NCBI RefSeq assembly: GCF_027887165.1
Contig: NC_077227.1
Coordinates: 75,386,305 to 75,450,304 of the forward strand
Direction of reading: 5' to 3'
Length of the DNA: 64,000 bases
Source of the DNA: Monodelphis domestica
Lineage: Eukaryota > Chordata > Mammalia > Didelphimorphia > Didelphidae
Part shown: positions 54,261-64,000 of the stretch, in pieces
How positions within the stretch are numbered: position 1 is the stretch's first letter
Layout of the letters: every line of letters begins with the position of its first letter
Program-made: the position numbers and the translations under genes
The notes under the pieces: model-generated
Told to the model about the DNA's origin: nothing
What the model saw: only the letters and a program-made list of their open reading frames with translations
The model's database searches: none

Positions 54261-56300
54261 GAAGGATTACCATGCCTTCAGCAGAAATAGGGAAGCTTGG
54301 AAGAGGGGAAAATTTGGGGAAAAGAGAGTTCAGTTTTGAAGAAGTTAAATGTGGGCTATTTGATCTAATAATACCAATTTGATTGATAGTTAGAGGATAT
54401 AGAACATTGCCTGGAACATATCTGTTGCTTGATTAAAGGCTTGTTGAATCCTGATGGGTAGCTGGGCTGATGTAGACCATTAGGACTAGGAATGGTTCTT
54501 CCAGAGAACCGAAAGCCCTGAAGAACAACAGAATATATGAAAACTGTTAGTAAAAATTTTTTTTCTTCTTCAAGTTTTCTTAACCCCTTTCCTCATGAAC
54601 ACAATTGCAAACAACAAAAAAGGCGTTAAAAATAAAATGAATGTTCATCATATATCATTGCATAACATGACATCTTCCTGCAACATATTGGTAAGAGTTT
54701 TGTATATAACACATCTGTGATTTCACATTTCTTGTATTAGATTCCTCCATGTTCTGAAACATGTGAAAGGAATTGGTCTATGTTTTGAAGAAAACATGGA
54801 AGAAGTAGAATAAAGGGAGTATGTGAAAGAGTTGTATTTCCATCCATCCAAGCCAACCTGTTGGTTTTAGAAATGTATGTGGATAAAAACAATTCACCTA
54901 AGAAACAAACAATTCCTAAAAATGATGCAGGAGATAAGACTGATTAAAGGCCCATATGAAAAAAAAAGTGTATTCAGTATTTTTTTATTGATGTTTATCT
55001 GTGCCTGTGTGTGTTGATGGAAAGTGGGGGTTGACCTTTTTTTTAGTTCCTTTTCTGAAAATAAGCAATTTAACATTGTGAACCTTGGCCCAGATTTTTG
55101 TACATTTTTGTTTTTCTGTCTTGTAATGTAGTAGACATATCATAACAATTTATATTATTAGATCAGATAGCTCAAATTTAACTTCTCCAAAACTGCACTC
55201 TATTTTTTCCCCAAATCCAATTATTTCTAGGCAGATAAATGATTTATAATTATTATTAGAATAAGCTATGCTTTTTAATTTAATATACCAAATGTTAATT
55301 TTATGAACAAGTCAAGTTATATATGAGGCTTTTTTGTTTTGTTTTAAAAGAGCTCCAGAAAATATGTAAGTACATGTATTTCAGTATTTCTAATAAAATT
55401 TATAAAAACTTCCTCTTCCCAGGGGCTCAATTTCTAAAAAATTTACCTTTCTCTTTCTCTCTGACCTATGACTTGGTATTTATATCATAAGAGTAGGAAA
55501 TATAGTTTTATGCACCTGATATCCCTGTTACTGCCTTTGTTCATTTTTTCTAAAGCAGTCTTTTATTGACAATTTCAGACATTTGTTCAGAAGGCAGGGC
55601 CTGGAACCATTTATTAAGCTATTTGGTTTCAATCAAGTCAAAAGTTGAGTATATGTACTCAGTAGACTTTAGCAGGAATGGAATGTGTGTGGCTACAGTA
55701 TTTGGTGTGATATACCTATACTGAATAAAAGAATTATTTAAAAAAGTCTCCGAAGCGTTCTACCATGGTTTTTTTTTTTTACTCTTCTAGAAGAAAGGCT
55801 GGCATTTACATTTAAAAATTATTTCTCTGGAAATTTTAGGGGTTGGTTATTTTTAAAAGACTTGCTCATTTTAAACCAGCAGCAAGATCCATTGAGAATT
55901 TTAAGGGTGGGCTTAAAAATGACTAGAAGTAAATGAGTATGTCTTCAGAAAGAGGTAAGAGGAAGACTTGTTTTATCTAAGTTTGTGGAGTAAAAGAAGT
56001 CCAGAATTAGAAACACCAGGATGGAAGATGGAAAGAACAAAGATAGATATTGTCTATCCAATGACACTGGCAGATGGCAAACAGGAACTCTCCTTTAAGT
56101 GGGGGGAAACTTTTGGAAGGGAATCTTCAGCTTTTGGAAAAGATTGTAAATGATGAAGGTGACTAAGGCCCTACTTTCGTTTAGAAAGAAGTGTGTGCTC
56201 TAAGGAATATAAGGAGGCCTTGTCCTAATTAAAAAAAGTTATCCCAAAGAGAGTTTTCCATGATGAGGTCTAGATAAGAAAGGGTATTCTGTGATGAAGA
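54261..56300. other. Intron 1, about 2 kb without recognised repeats
   Basis: The largest repeat-poor block in the intron. AT-rich with only short ORFs. A candidate place for conserved regulatory DNA, but nothing specific is seen. Confidence 0.35.
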
Positions 56301-56379
56301 ATTTATTCAAATTAGATTGAGACAGGCCTTAAGTAGAGATTCTGCTGACCAGGGAGCTCATCTTGTACTCACTCTTCAG

Positions 56380-57080
56380 AAGGCGCCATGCTCCTTTTGG
56401 AGCTAGCTGGCAGTGAGCCCCGGGGGGGGAGGGGGGGGGGGACAGCATTGCTTCTATGACAAGAAGCTTGCCTGCTTCTAGGTGTCTGGGAAGTGGAGTG
56501 AGTCCCTGGGAGAGGCAGGTGGCAGGCAGTGAAATTGTAGATGGCTCGCAGGGGCCTTGAAGAGAACAAAGTGCTCCAGGTACTGTTTGTCTTAAAGGTG
56601 ACAGATAGTGTGTCTGGTGAAGGCTCATCCCCGGCGTCTCGGGAGCCGAGCCCAAGCCCCTTCCCTCAGTGGTGTCCTTTAGCAGCCCTGTCGGTTCCTG
56701 CAGGATTCCGTCTCTCTCCCTCTTTTCAAAGCCTGATGTCGGGGAAAGTGTGGCAGTTATTCCTACTAAGGTACAAGTGGCTGTGCGGGTGAAGTAGTTA
56801 TCCCTCCTGGGGAGTTGGCTCTGGCTGTGGTTGCAGGACTGCCCGCGGCGGAGGCTTGTTCAGGACAGGCACGTACAGCTTTGGCGCGTCGGGAGAATGC
56901 TGCCTCAGCCCTTCCACCTTTCTGCTTTGCTTTGCCCCTCCCAAAGGGAGGTGGCTGAGAAGCTTCTAGCCGACACTCTGGTGGGGGCTTCCTAACATGT
57001 TGTTGGAGGGTTCACGTGTCCCAAACATCCCTGATGGCAGGTACCGTTAAGTCTGCCTGCAGGGTCCGGGGATTGCCATG
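56380..57080. promoter_or_regulatory. GC-rich intronic segment, possible alternative promoter or enhancer
   Basis: Locally GC-rich with CpGs (GCCCGCGGCGGAGG near 56840, TTTGGCGCGTCGGG near 56880) and a G-run at 56419-56441. It is repeat-free and 4 kb upstream of the initiation exon. Confidence 0.35.
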
Positions 57081-58041
57081 AATCTTGGGGTCCTCTCTGA
57101 GGTTCAGCTTCCTGGCCTTGCGTGTGAACGACTTCATTTATAGAAGTCTTGAGCTAGTTTGTAACTGTAGCAGCCTCCTAGGGTGTGCACTCCTTTGGGA
57201 TTGCACTCATTCCAGGAGGGCTGGAAATCATCGGCAATGAGTATTGATTGAGCCAATTCTCCCTTACGCTTGGACCATTTCCCAGGATGGAAATAAGGTT
57301 CTTAGGAGAAGTGATTTAACCCTTTTAGACGACAGCAGTACTGGCTGAAGCACTGATCAGTATTTGTAAGAGTAGATGGTGCCTGCCATTTATTCCAAAC
57401 AGCTGACTTAAGTGCAATAAACTCTTTTTAGAAGAACTAACAATACTAGACCCATACTAGATGATCAATTTAATGTGATGCTTCCTGAGGGATGCCTTTG
57501 ACTAAAGTCTGCAGGCTTTGTCAGGAGGAAAATAAAGTCCAGCCTTAGCTCAGCATTTAAAGGATGTTGAAGTGGTTTGGGAGAAGGTAAATTCTATATA
57601 AAAATAGTTACTGCAATAACATCTCAGTTAACTGGTGGTGACTTGGGACAATTTCAACCCTTTGGAACCCCATCAAAAAGGAAACAGAAAAAACCCTCTG
57701 CACAGCTGAAATAACTGTCCAGGGAAAGTTATTGCATGCTTAAATGCTTAAGACTTACTCCTCCTAGAAGAGACTTTTAGGCTTACCCTTTAAGTCTGAT
57801 TTACTTTTATTTACAAAAAATATTTTGAAAACTTTGTTTTCTAATAAGTTGATAGGTTTATAGTGGTAAGCCAGAAGAAAGCTTGGGAGGCTTTTTGAAG
57901 TAGACATGTTACAACTAGAGAATTTTAATAAGAAACAGCAAGAATAAGGAGAAATAGAACCAAAAAAGGAATCAGTCTTTGTAATGCAGTACTCTAGCAG
58001 GTCTTCATATAATACTGAGTCTTAAAGAAAAGAATACATTG
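57081..58041. other. Intron 1, nothing recognised
   Basis: No repeat or exon recognised. Confidence 0.3.
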
Positions 58042-58240
58042 AGGGACGCTGGGTGGCTCAGTGGATCAAGAGCCATTTCTAGAGACAGGAGGTCCTGGGT
58101 TCAAATCTGGCCTTGGAACATTTCCTAACTGTGTGACTCTGGGTAAGTCACAACCCCCATTGCCTACCCCTTACCACTCTTTGACCTTAGAACCAATACC
58201 CTGTCTTGATTCTAAGATGGAAGGTAAGGGTTAAAAAAAA
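58042..58240 (+). mobile_element. Marsupial tRNA-derived SINE
   Basis: GACGCTGGGTGGCTCAGTGG head, GGGTTCAAATCTGGCC B box and an A-rich tail. Confidence 0.9.
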
Positions 58241-58407
58241 TTAAATTTACAAAAACAAGAATATGAATAAAACATTTTAGAGAGATTTCTATCAAATTTA
58301 CTAAAATAAATCTTGTTTTGACACTCAAGTTTCAAAAGATTTCAGATATCTGGAAAATTCACTTATGCCAGACAAATGAGATTTTGCTATAATAATATAT
58401 CTAGGTG

Positions 58408-58600
58408 AGGGGGCAACTGGGTGGCTCAGTGGATTGAGAATCAGGCCTAGAGACGGGAGGTCCTGGGTTCAAATTTGCCCTCAGACACTTCCCAGCTGTG
58501 TGACCCTGGGCAAGTCACTTAACCCTCATTGCCTAGCCCTTACCACTCTTCTGCCTTGGAGCCAATATACAGTATTGACTCCAAGATGGAAGGTAAGGGT
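58408..58600 (+). mobile_element. Marsupial tRNA-derived SINE, well preserved
   Basis: GGGGGCAACTGGGTGGCTCA head and GGGCAAGTCACTTAACCCTC. Same strand as the copy 170 bp upstream. A TA-rich repeat follows at 58628-58660. Confidence 0.9.
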
Positions 58601-59184
58601 TTAAAATATCGGTTAAGGGTTAAAATATTAAATATATATATGTGTATATATATATATATGCCTGCAAAATGGCAGTTTCTATATCTAATTGTAGTTTATG
58701 TGATTAATAAAATTGTAGGAAATATTTTGGTGGAAGGGTGGGGGTTGGGGTAGAGAGAGAAGGGAGATATAGGAAATGCTTCATAATTTCTTTCCTATTC
58801 TGCCTGAGATAAGAAGTCAAAGATAATAAAATGTTTCATTTTTTTTTTCCATTTTGGAACTTGACAGATGACTTTTTTCCAGAAGCATTCACATCAAGTT
58901 TTGAGTTTTCACTTTACAAATAAAAGCTATCTTACCCTAATTCCTCACTAAATGTAAATGAGGTAATGTCCAAGATTTAATTCTGTGGTTTTCAATTCAG
59001 ACTGTTAGATATTCCAAATAGACACTGGCTTGTATATGCTTAACATTTCCCCCTCAGGTTATAAACTACATAGTAAGATGTGGGTGATAACTATCTTACC
59101 ATCATTAGCTCTCGTTGAAAAGTTTCTGAAGAACTTAAGCCTTAATTTTATCTGATTATATAATGTAGATATTGTCCTGGGCTA
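58601..59184. other. Intron 1, TA-rich then unrecognised
   Basis: TATATATG-type repeat, then AT-rich sequence with no recognised element. Confidence 0.35.
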
Positions 59185-59330
59185 CATCAGGGCTTCTTAA
59201 CTTGGAGTCGGTGAACTTATTTTTTAAATATTCTGGTAACTGTGTTTCAATGTAGTTGGTTTCCATTATGCATTTAAGAACATTCTGAAAAGGGGGCCAA
59301 AGGGTTCTGTTATACAGAAGAACTCCCTAC
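59185..59330 (+). mobile_element. hAT (Charlie-like) fragment
   Basis: 'cagggcttcttaacttggag', 'aactgtgtttcaatgtagtt' and 'aaagggggccaaagggttct'. Confidence 0.55.
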
Positions 59331-59639
59331 ACCAAGTCATTTCTAAGGCCTCCTGCCACCCTAAATCCCTCCATTTCTCCTTTTTTCTCTATCGAAAGGG
59401 GCGCACACATCAGGATATTAAATGTGATAATCCCCTTAACAAGCAGAGTACTGAGGCAGAGGAGGAGGGAGAGTTTCACACAACTTCCACTCACAGTTAT
59501 GCACACTAGGATTCCTGTAATATCTGTAATGCATTTTCTGTCTGCATAGCATTTTCTTGACTATTTTATAGATTTACCTCTTGACATTTCTTTTTTTAAA
59601 TCTCAGTTAAGTGGAGTGGAATCTAGGTCACCGTGAATG

Positions 59640-60240
59640 TAGGTCACTTGTCAGTCAACAAACATTTTTTAAGTGCTTACCATGCGCCAAACCATGCTAA
59701 GTGGCGAGGATACAAAGAAAGTAAAAAAAAACCAAAAACCATGATCCTTACCCTCAGAGTGCTCACAGTCTAATGGAGAAGATAGCATTCAAACAACAAC
59801 AACAATAATAAAACGACAAACATTTATGTAGCGCGTTCTGTGTACCAGGAATTTTGCTAACCTCTTTACAACCATGATCTCATTTGATTTTTATGACAAT
59901 CCTGAGAAGTGGATGTTAATTATTATCCCCATTTTCCAGAGGAGGAAACTGAGGCAAACGGAGGTTGGGTGAGAGCATTCCAGGCAAAGGGGGCATTCAG
60001 TAAACAGACACAAAGTCTAGAGATGGATTATCAAATGTGAGGGATAGCATGAAGCTAATGTAGCTGAGTCATAGAGTACATGGAAGGTAATGCAGAAGAA
60101 GAGAGGAAAGGGAGGAAGAAATCAAGTTATGAAGCCAGAAAGAAGGTTTTATATGTGATCATAGAAGTAATGGGGAGACATTGCAGTTTGTGGAGTAGAA
60201 TAGTGACATGATCAGGCTTTTCACTTCAGGAAGATCATTG
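59640..60240 (-). mobile_element. L2 LINE fragment with nested MIR
   Basis: 'acattttttaagtgcttacc', CAGAGTGCTCACAGTCTAAT, then 'gagagcattccaggcaaagg' and 'tagaatagtgacatgatcag'. An MIR unit at about 59815-59965 interrupts it. Confidence 0.7.
59815..59965 (-). mobile_element. MIR SINE nested in L2
   Basis: 'atgtagcgcgttctgtgtac', 'tatccccattttccagagga' and AACTGAGGC. Confidence 0.6.
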
Positions 60241-60611
60241 TTGTATCTGAGTGTGGGGGAAAGACATCTCTGCAGACAGAAGGGGTCCTTCGTCTGCCTT
60301 TCTAGATGGAGTTATTCTATGAACTGCTTCTGGCACAATGCAAACCTACATTGCCCTGTGGGTATTTCTTGAAACTCTTCTGTATAGATCTTACTTTACC
60401 CACCCACTTTACAAGAGCAGTCACTGAATCAGATGTGGAAAAGACTCCCTGTAAATGGATGTTACACGTTAATCTATTAAGAATCCATCTTGTGATGGCA
60501 TCCCCACCTCTCCTTAACTAATTCTTGGACTGACTGCTTTAACTAAAGGCTATTTTGTTTCTGTGACCTTTCCCGTGTAACTGTTTTTCTGTCCTTACAG
60601 GTTTCTAAGCC

Positions 60612-60756
60612 ATGGAACCTGGCTCTGTGGTTCGTGCTATCTTTGACTTCTGCCCAAGCGTATCAGAGGAACTGCCTCTCTTTGTAGGGGATGTCATTGA
60701 AGTGCTGGCAGTGGTTGATGAATTCTGGCTCTTGGGAAAGAAAGAGGATGTTACAG
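60612..60756 (+). CDS. DNMBP: DNMBP initiation exon, first SH3 domain (5' part)
   Basis: This exon starts the dynamin-binding protein Tuba, a scaffold that binds dynamin through N-terminal SH3 domains and activates Cdc42 through a Dbl-homology domain further on. The acceptor TCTGTCCTTACAG is at 60588-60600, 11 untranslated bases follow, and the ATG is at 60612. The donor ACAG|GTAAGA is at 60756/60757, phase 1. The 48 complete codons hold the SH3 start: the ALYDF-like AIFDF (residues 9-13), the acidic RT loop (EELPLFVGD) and Trp39. From memory, human DNMBP differs at only a couple of these positions (residue 3, and V for I at residue 28). The start is supported by homology and by the family's non-coding upstream exon. 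The open frame after the donor is intron read-through. Confidence 0.95.
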
Positions 60757-63561
60757 GTAAGAGGTTAGTCACCATACACAAAATAGGTGTAACTCTTTTC
60801 CAGATTATAGTCTAAAGGGGAACTCAGAAATGAACGGTGGCACCCTGATTCTTTCTTGCAGCACTTTTGTTTGTACACAGGACTCTACAAGAGGCAGCAT
60901 TATATATGGAAAAGAGTGCTGGCTCTCAAGACAGATTAGTTGGATCCAAATCCTTCTAATATTTGCTATCTCTGTGACTTTAGACAAGTCACTTAATCCC
61001 TCTGGGTTGGACTAGGTGCTCTCAACATGCGATCTGCTCTATCAGTGAGGATAAAATGCTTGCATATCCCATAGCCATCTTCTGTTATTCATAATGACTT
61101 GGGTTTTTTTTCCCCTTAAGGTGGGTTTGAGACCATTTGATGCCAATTACCCTGCTAACCTCAACCCCATTCACTTTTACCTCCTCTTTCCTTCTTTTTT
61201 GTAATTAGTCCTGACTGCTTCTTTTCTCACAATCTGAATCACTTTTCTCTTCAAAACCTACAACACTCTGATCTCATATTTGGAAGGAACCTCAGAGGCT
61301 TTCAAAAAAGCGAAAGTTGAATCCATTCCTGAACCAGAACCCCTCTCTATAGCAAAAGCAACAGATGGTCATATAGCCTTTGCTTAAAGGCTTCTAATAA
61401 GAGAGAACCAGTACGTATTCATTTTTTCTTTGTTTTATTTTAATAACAAATTTCCACACAAGTTTTCCAAAGTTATATGATTCATGTTGTCTCCTTCCCT
61501 GCTTCTGGAGTTGATAGGCAGTTCAGTCTGGATTTACACATATATTATCAATTAAAGCACATTTCCATATTACTCATTTTTGTAGGTGAATAATTTTATA
61601 AAACCAAAACCACAAGTCATATACCCAAATAGTCAAGTGAAAAATCATATGTTATAATCTGCATTTATATTTCAACAATTCTTCCTCTGGATGTGGATAG
61701 CATTCTTTTTCATTAATGCCTCAGAATTGTCCTGGATCATTGTATTGCTTTTCTTCTTCTTCTTTTTTTTAATATTGTATTTTCCCCAGTTACATGTAAA
61801 AGCAATTTTTAACATTCATTGTTTGGTTTTTAAAATTTTGAATTCCAGTTCTCTCTACCTCCTTCCCTCTCTTCTCTCTCCCTGAGATGTCAAGCATTCT
61901 GATGTAGATTTTACCTATGCAATCATGTAAAACATTTTTCCATATTAGTCATTTTGTTGAAGAAAACTCAAACAAAAAATGAAGTGAATTATAGTATGCT
62001 TTGATCTGTATTTAGATTCCATCAGTTCTTTTTTTTGGGGGGGGAGGCATATGTCATTTTTTTATGATGGGTCCTTGGGATTGTCTTGGATCACTATTGC
62101 TGAAGTCATTCATTGTTCATCATACAGTGTTGCTGTTACTGTGTATACTGTTCTGGTTCTGTTCACTTCACTTTGCATCAGTTCATGTAAGTCTGTCCAG
62201 GTTTTTCTGAAACCATCCTGCTCATCATTTCTTATAGCATAATAGTATTCCATTACAATCATATATCTTAATGTATTCAACCATTCTCCAACCGATGTAC
62301 ATCCTCTCACTTCCCAATTCTTTGCCACCACAAAAAGAACTGATAAATATTTTTGTGCAAATATACCCCTTTTCCTTTAAAAAAACTCCAAGAACCCACT
62401 AATTACTTATTTTGTATGGAACAAATTTTCATGTCATTCTTGCATTAAGGGACCATATTTACCTTCTCTGTATCATTCCAATTTTCATATGTGTGTTGCT
62501 GAGGAAAGAACAAAACCCAATACTTCTGAAGGCAAGCTGATTCCACATTGGATAGATCTGATGGAGGAAGTTTGTTTTTCTACCAAGCCTGAATTTGTAT
62601 CTTTATCAGGTTCACTGGTTATTCCTTGTTCTTTGCTTTTTGGCAATGAGAACACATCACATCCTTCTTTCATTGTGCTAGCTCTTCAGATACTTGAATA
62701 CATTTAACATATTCTCCCTAAGCCTTCTCTTTTCTGCTGTAAACAATCTCAATTTCTTCTCTAGTCTTCTTGTGGCATGAATGTTAGGCCCTTACTTCTT
62801 CTGAGTGCCCTCCTCTGGATGCTCTCTAGTTAAGTGTTTTTCCTAAAATGTTACAACCACAATTGAACATAGTATTATAGAACTGAACATAGTCTAACCA
62901 TATCTAGGTGCAGAATGTAGTAGTACTTTATGGTCTTGGGCACCGTGCCTCCCTTAATGCTGTCCAAATGCACTCTCTTCCTTCAAATGCTTTGTGACTT
63001 TCTCTTGCCCTTTGTATCTGACAACATCTCCTGACTAGGATTATTCTTTGTTTATTTTTCCTCATATTCTCATGTCCTAAAATTATCCACTGTCTTCTTT
63101 TATTCCAGGCAGGCTGACTTGTTTTTTTTTTTTTTATTCATGCTGGTCATTCTTTATGACCTATCTTTGCTCAAGTTATCTTCCATTCTAGAAGTAGTTT
63201 CTTAGTTGTCAATCACCAGGTTGCATTATTTCTATAAAAATCAGATTGGGTATTTCAGAAAGTCCTCATTAATTAGTCTGTACCTTAATGATTGTATATT
63301 TTCATTTCAACAATTAACCTTACATTTTTTTCTTTTTCATAAGTCTTATTTAGAGTAGATTTTGAAGTCCTTGAAGACAGACCCTTTGTCTTTTGTGTTA
63401 CATGCTAACTTCGTCCCTTTAAATACCAACAGTGTCACATAAAACCCCAATAATTATTTTATGTTATAGTTTGCATATAGCCTCAGGGGAAAAGCTTCAT
63501 GTCTTTTTGTATGTCTTTCAGAAAAGAATGATGCATTTGAAGTTTTTGTTTCTATTTCTAG
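60757..63561 (+). other. DNMBP: DNMBP intron (phase 1)
   Basis: A 2.8-kb intron from GTAAGA to TTCTATTTCTAG. It contains minus-strand L1 pieces at 61420-62390 and otherwise unrecognised AT-rich sequence. Confidence 0.85.
61420..62390 (-). mobile_element. L1 3' regions, two stacked copies
   Basis: The first 3' UTR is at 61420-61745 ('attttaataacaaatttcca'). A second starts at a T-run near 61762 and continues into ORF2. The minus-strand reading 62110-62331 matches the L1 ORF2 C-terminus (VAKNW, EWLNTLRYMIVMEYY). Decayed. Confidence 0.8.
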
Positions 63562-63684
63562 GACAATTCCCCAGCAGTTTTGTGGAGATCGTGACCATTC
63601 CTAGTATGAAACATGGAGAGAAACTCTTTGTCTGCATCTCTGAATTTTTGTCCCAGGATACAGATACTCTCTCTCTTCATCGAG
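63562..63684 (+). CDS. DNMBP: DNMBP second coding exon, end of SH3-1 and start of SH3-2
   Basis: The acceptor TTCTATTTCTAG ends at 63561, and the donor CGAG|GTAAAC is at 63684/63685. Exon length is 123 bp, phase 1 at both ends. Joined to the previous exon it completes Gly49 and gives FPSSFVEI (51-58), the PSNYV-like end of SH3-1. A short linker (TIPSMKHGEK) follows, then CISEF (73-77) and LSLHRG (85-90), the opening of SH3-2. The linker and the RT-loop region of SH3-2 differ more from human DNMBP as I remember it (for example TDTLS for LDNLP) than does the SH3-1 part. The next exon lies outside the window. Confidence 0.93.
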
Positions 63685-63928
63685 GTAAACTGGTACTACT
63701 TTAACTAAGGTGAAATCTGCTTAGTTTGGTACTCTTCAGCCAGACCTTCTCTGCTGAAGTTGCCAGTCTTGAGCTAGAAACACCTTCTTTCATGGTAGAA
63801 ATGAACTTTAGGAATTAGGCAATGAATAACAAAATGGTCTTATTCTACTCTTCTGGTTCCTAAATGTGGTTGGAGTTTTCCTCTCAGATTTAGCTTGCCT
63901 CACAATAGCTAGGGGCTGGTGTGAAATT
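63685..63928 (+). other. DNMBP: DNMBP intron, start
   Basis: Intron sequence after the second coding exon, with no recognised repeat before the L1. Confidence 0.7.
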
Positions 63929-63929
63929 C

Positions 63930-64000
63930 GTCTTTTTTTTTCTTTATTCCAGTGATAAATTTACACAAAAGTTTTCCAAGGTTACATGATTTATGTTGTC
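63930..64000 (-). mobile_element. L1 3' UTR, cut by the window edge
   Basis: A T-run start, then 'aatttacacaaaagttttcc' and GGTTACATGATTTATGTTG, the same L1 3' UTR as at 61.4 kb. Confidence 0.65.

Noticed and set aside
60757..60815. Extension of the DNMBP reading frame beyond the donor
   Set aside because: ACAG|GTAAGA is a good donor, and protein homology continues exactly at the acceptor before 63562.

Overview
This is vertebrate nuclear DNA and almost certainly marsupial. The tRNA-derived SINE repeated at more than fifteen places, the MAR1-type SINE with an RTE/BovB-like tail, the L1 3' ends and the long solo LTRs are types I know from opossum and Australian marsupial genomes. The two coding exons match mammalian DNMBP almost residue for residue. 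I cannot name the species. Repeat families are assigned from memory of consensus sequences, not by a search.

One protein-coding gene is visible: the 5' part of DNMBP (dynamin-binding protein, also called Tuba) on the + strand. A CpG island at about 30.2-31.5 kb is its probable promoter and untranslated first exon. After an intron of about 29 kb, an exon at 60601-60756 carries the ATG and most of the first SH3 domain. An exon at 63562-63684 completes that SH3 domain and starts the second. Both introns are phase 1. The rest of the gene lies beyond the right edge.

The left 30 kb is intergenic and repeat-rich. It contains L1 3' ends (mostly minus strand), L2 fragments, MIR, lineage-specific SINEs, hAT and Tigger DNA transposons, and a block of opposed endogenous retrovirus pieces at 11.1-15.0 kb. 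The DNMBP first intron (31.5-60.6 kb) has the same repeats plus two solo LTRs, a 2 kb L1 ORF2 fragment, L2 copies and about 1 kb stretches where I recognise nothing. No tRNA, rRNA, CRISPR or bacterial feature is present.

The most unusual object is an 873-bp insertion at 33359-34231. It is flanked by a perfect 16-bp target-site duplication and has a T-rich left end, as a minus-strand retroposon would. It contains two arms of about 150-170 bp in inverted orientation, nearly identical, around a loop of about 97 bp. That loop holds a tRNA-like sequence with a B box. It looks like a retroposed transcript able to fold into a very long hairpin. Other notable structures are a perfect 24-bp-arm hairpin at 18575-18634, a degenerate GCGCGC minisatellite in the CpG island, a 70-bp L1 insertion with a 15-bp duplication, and a local 180-bp direct duplication.
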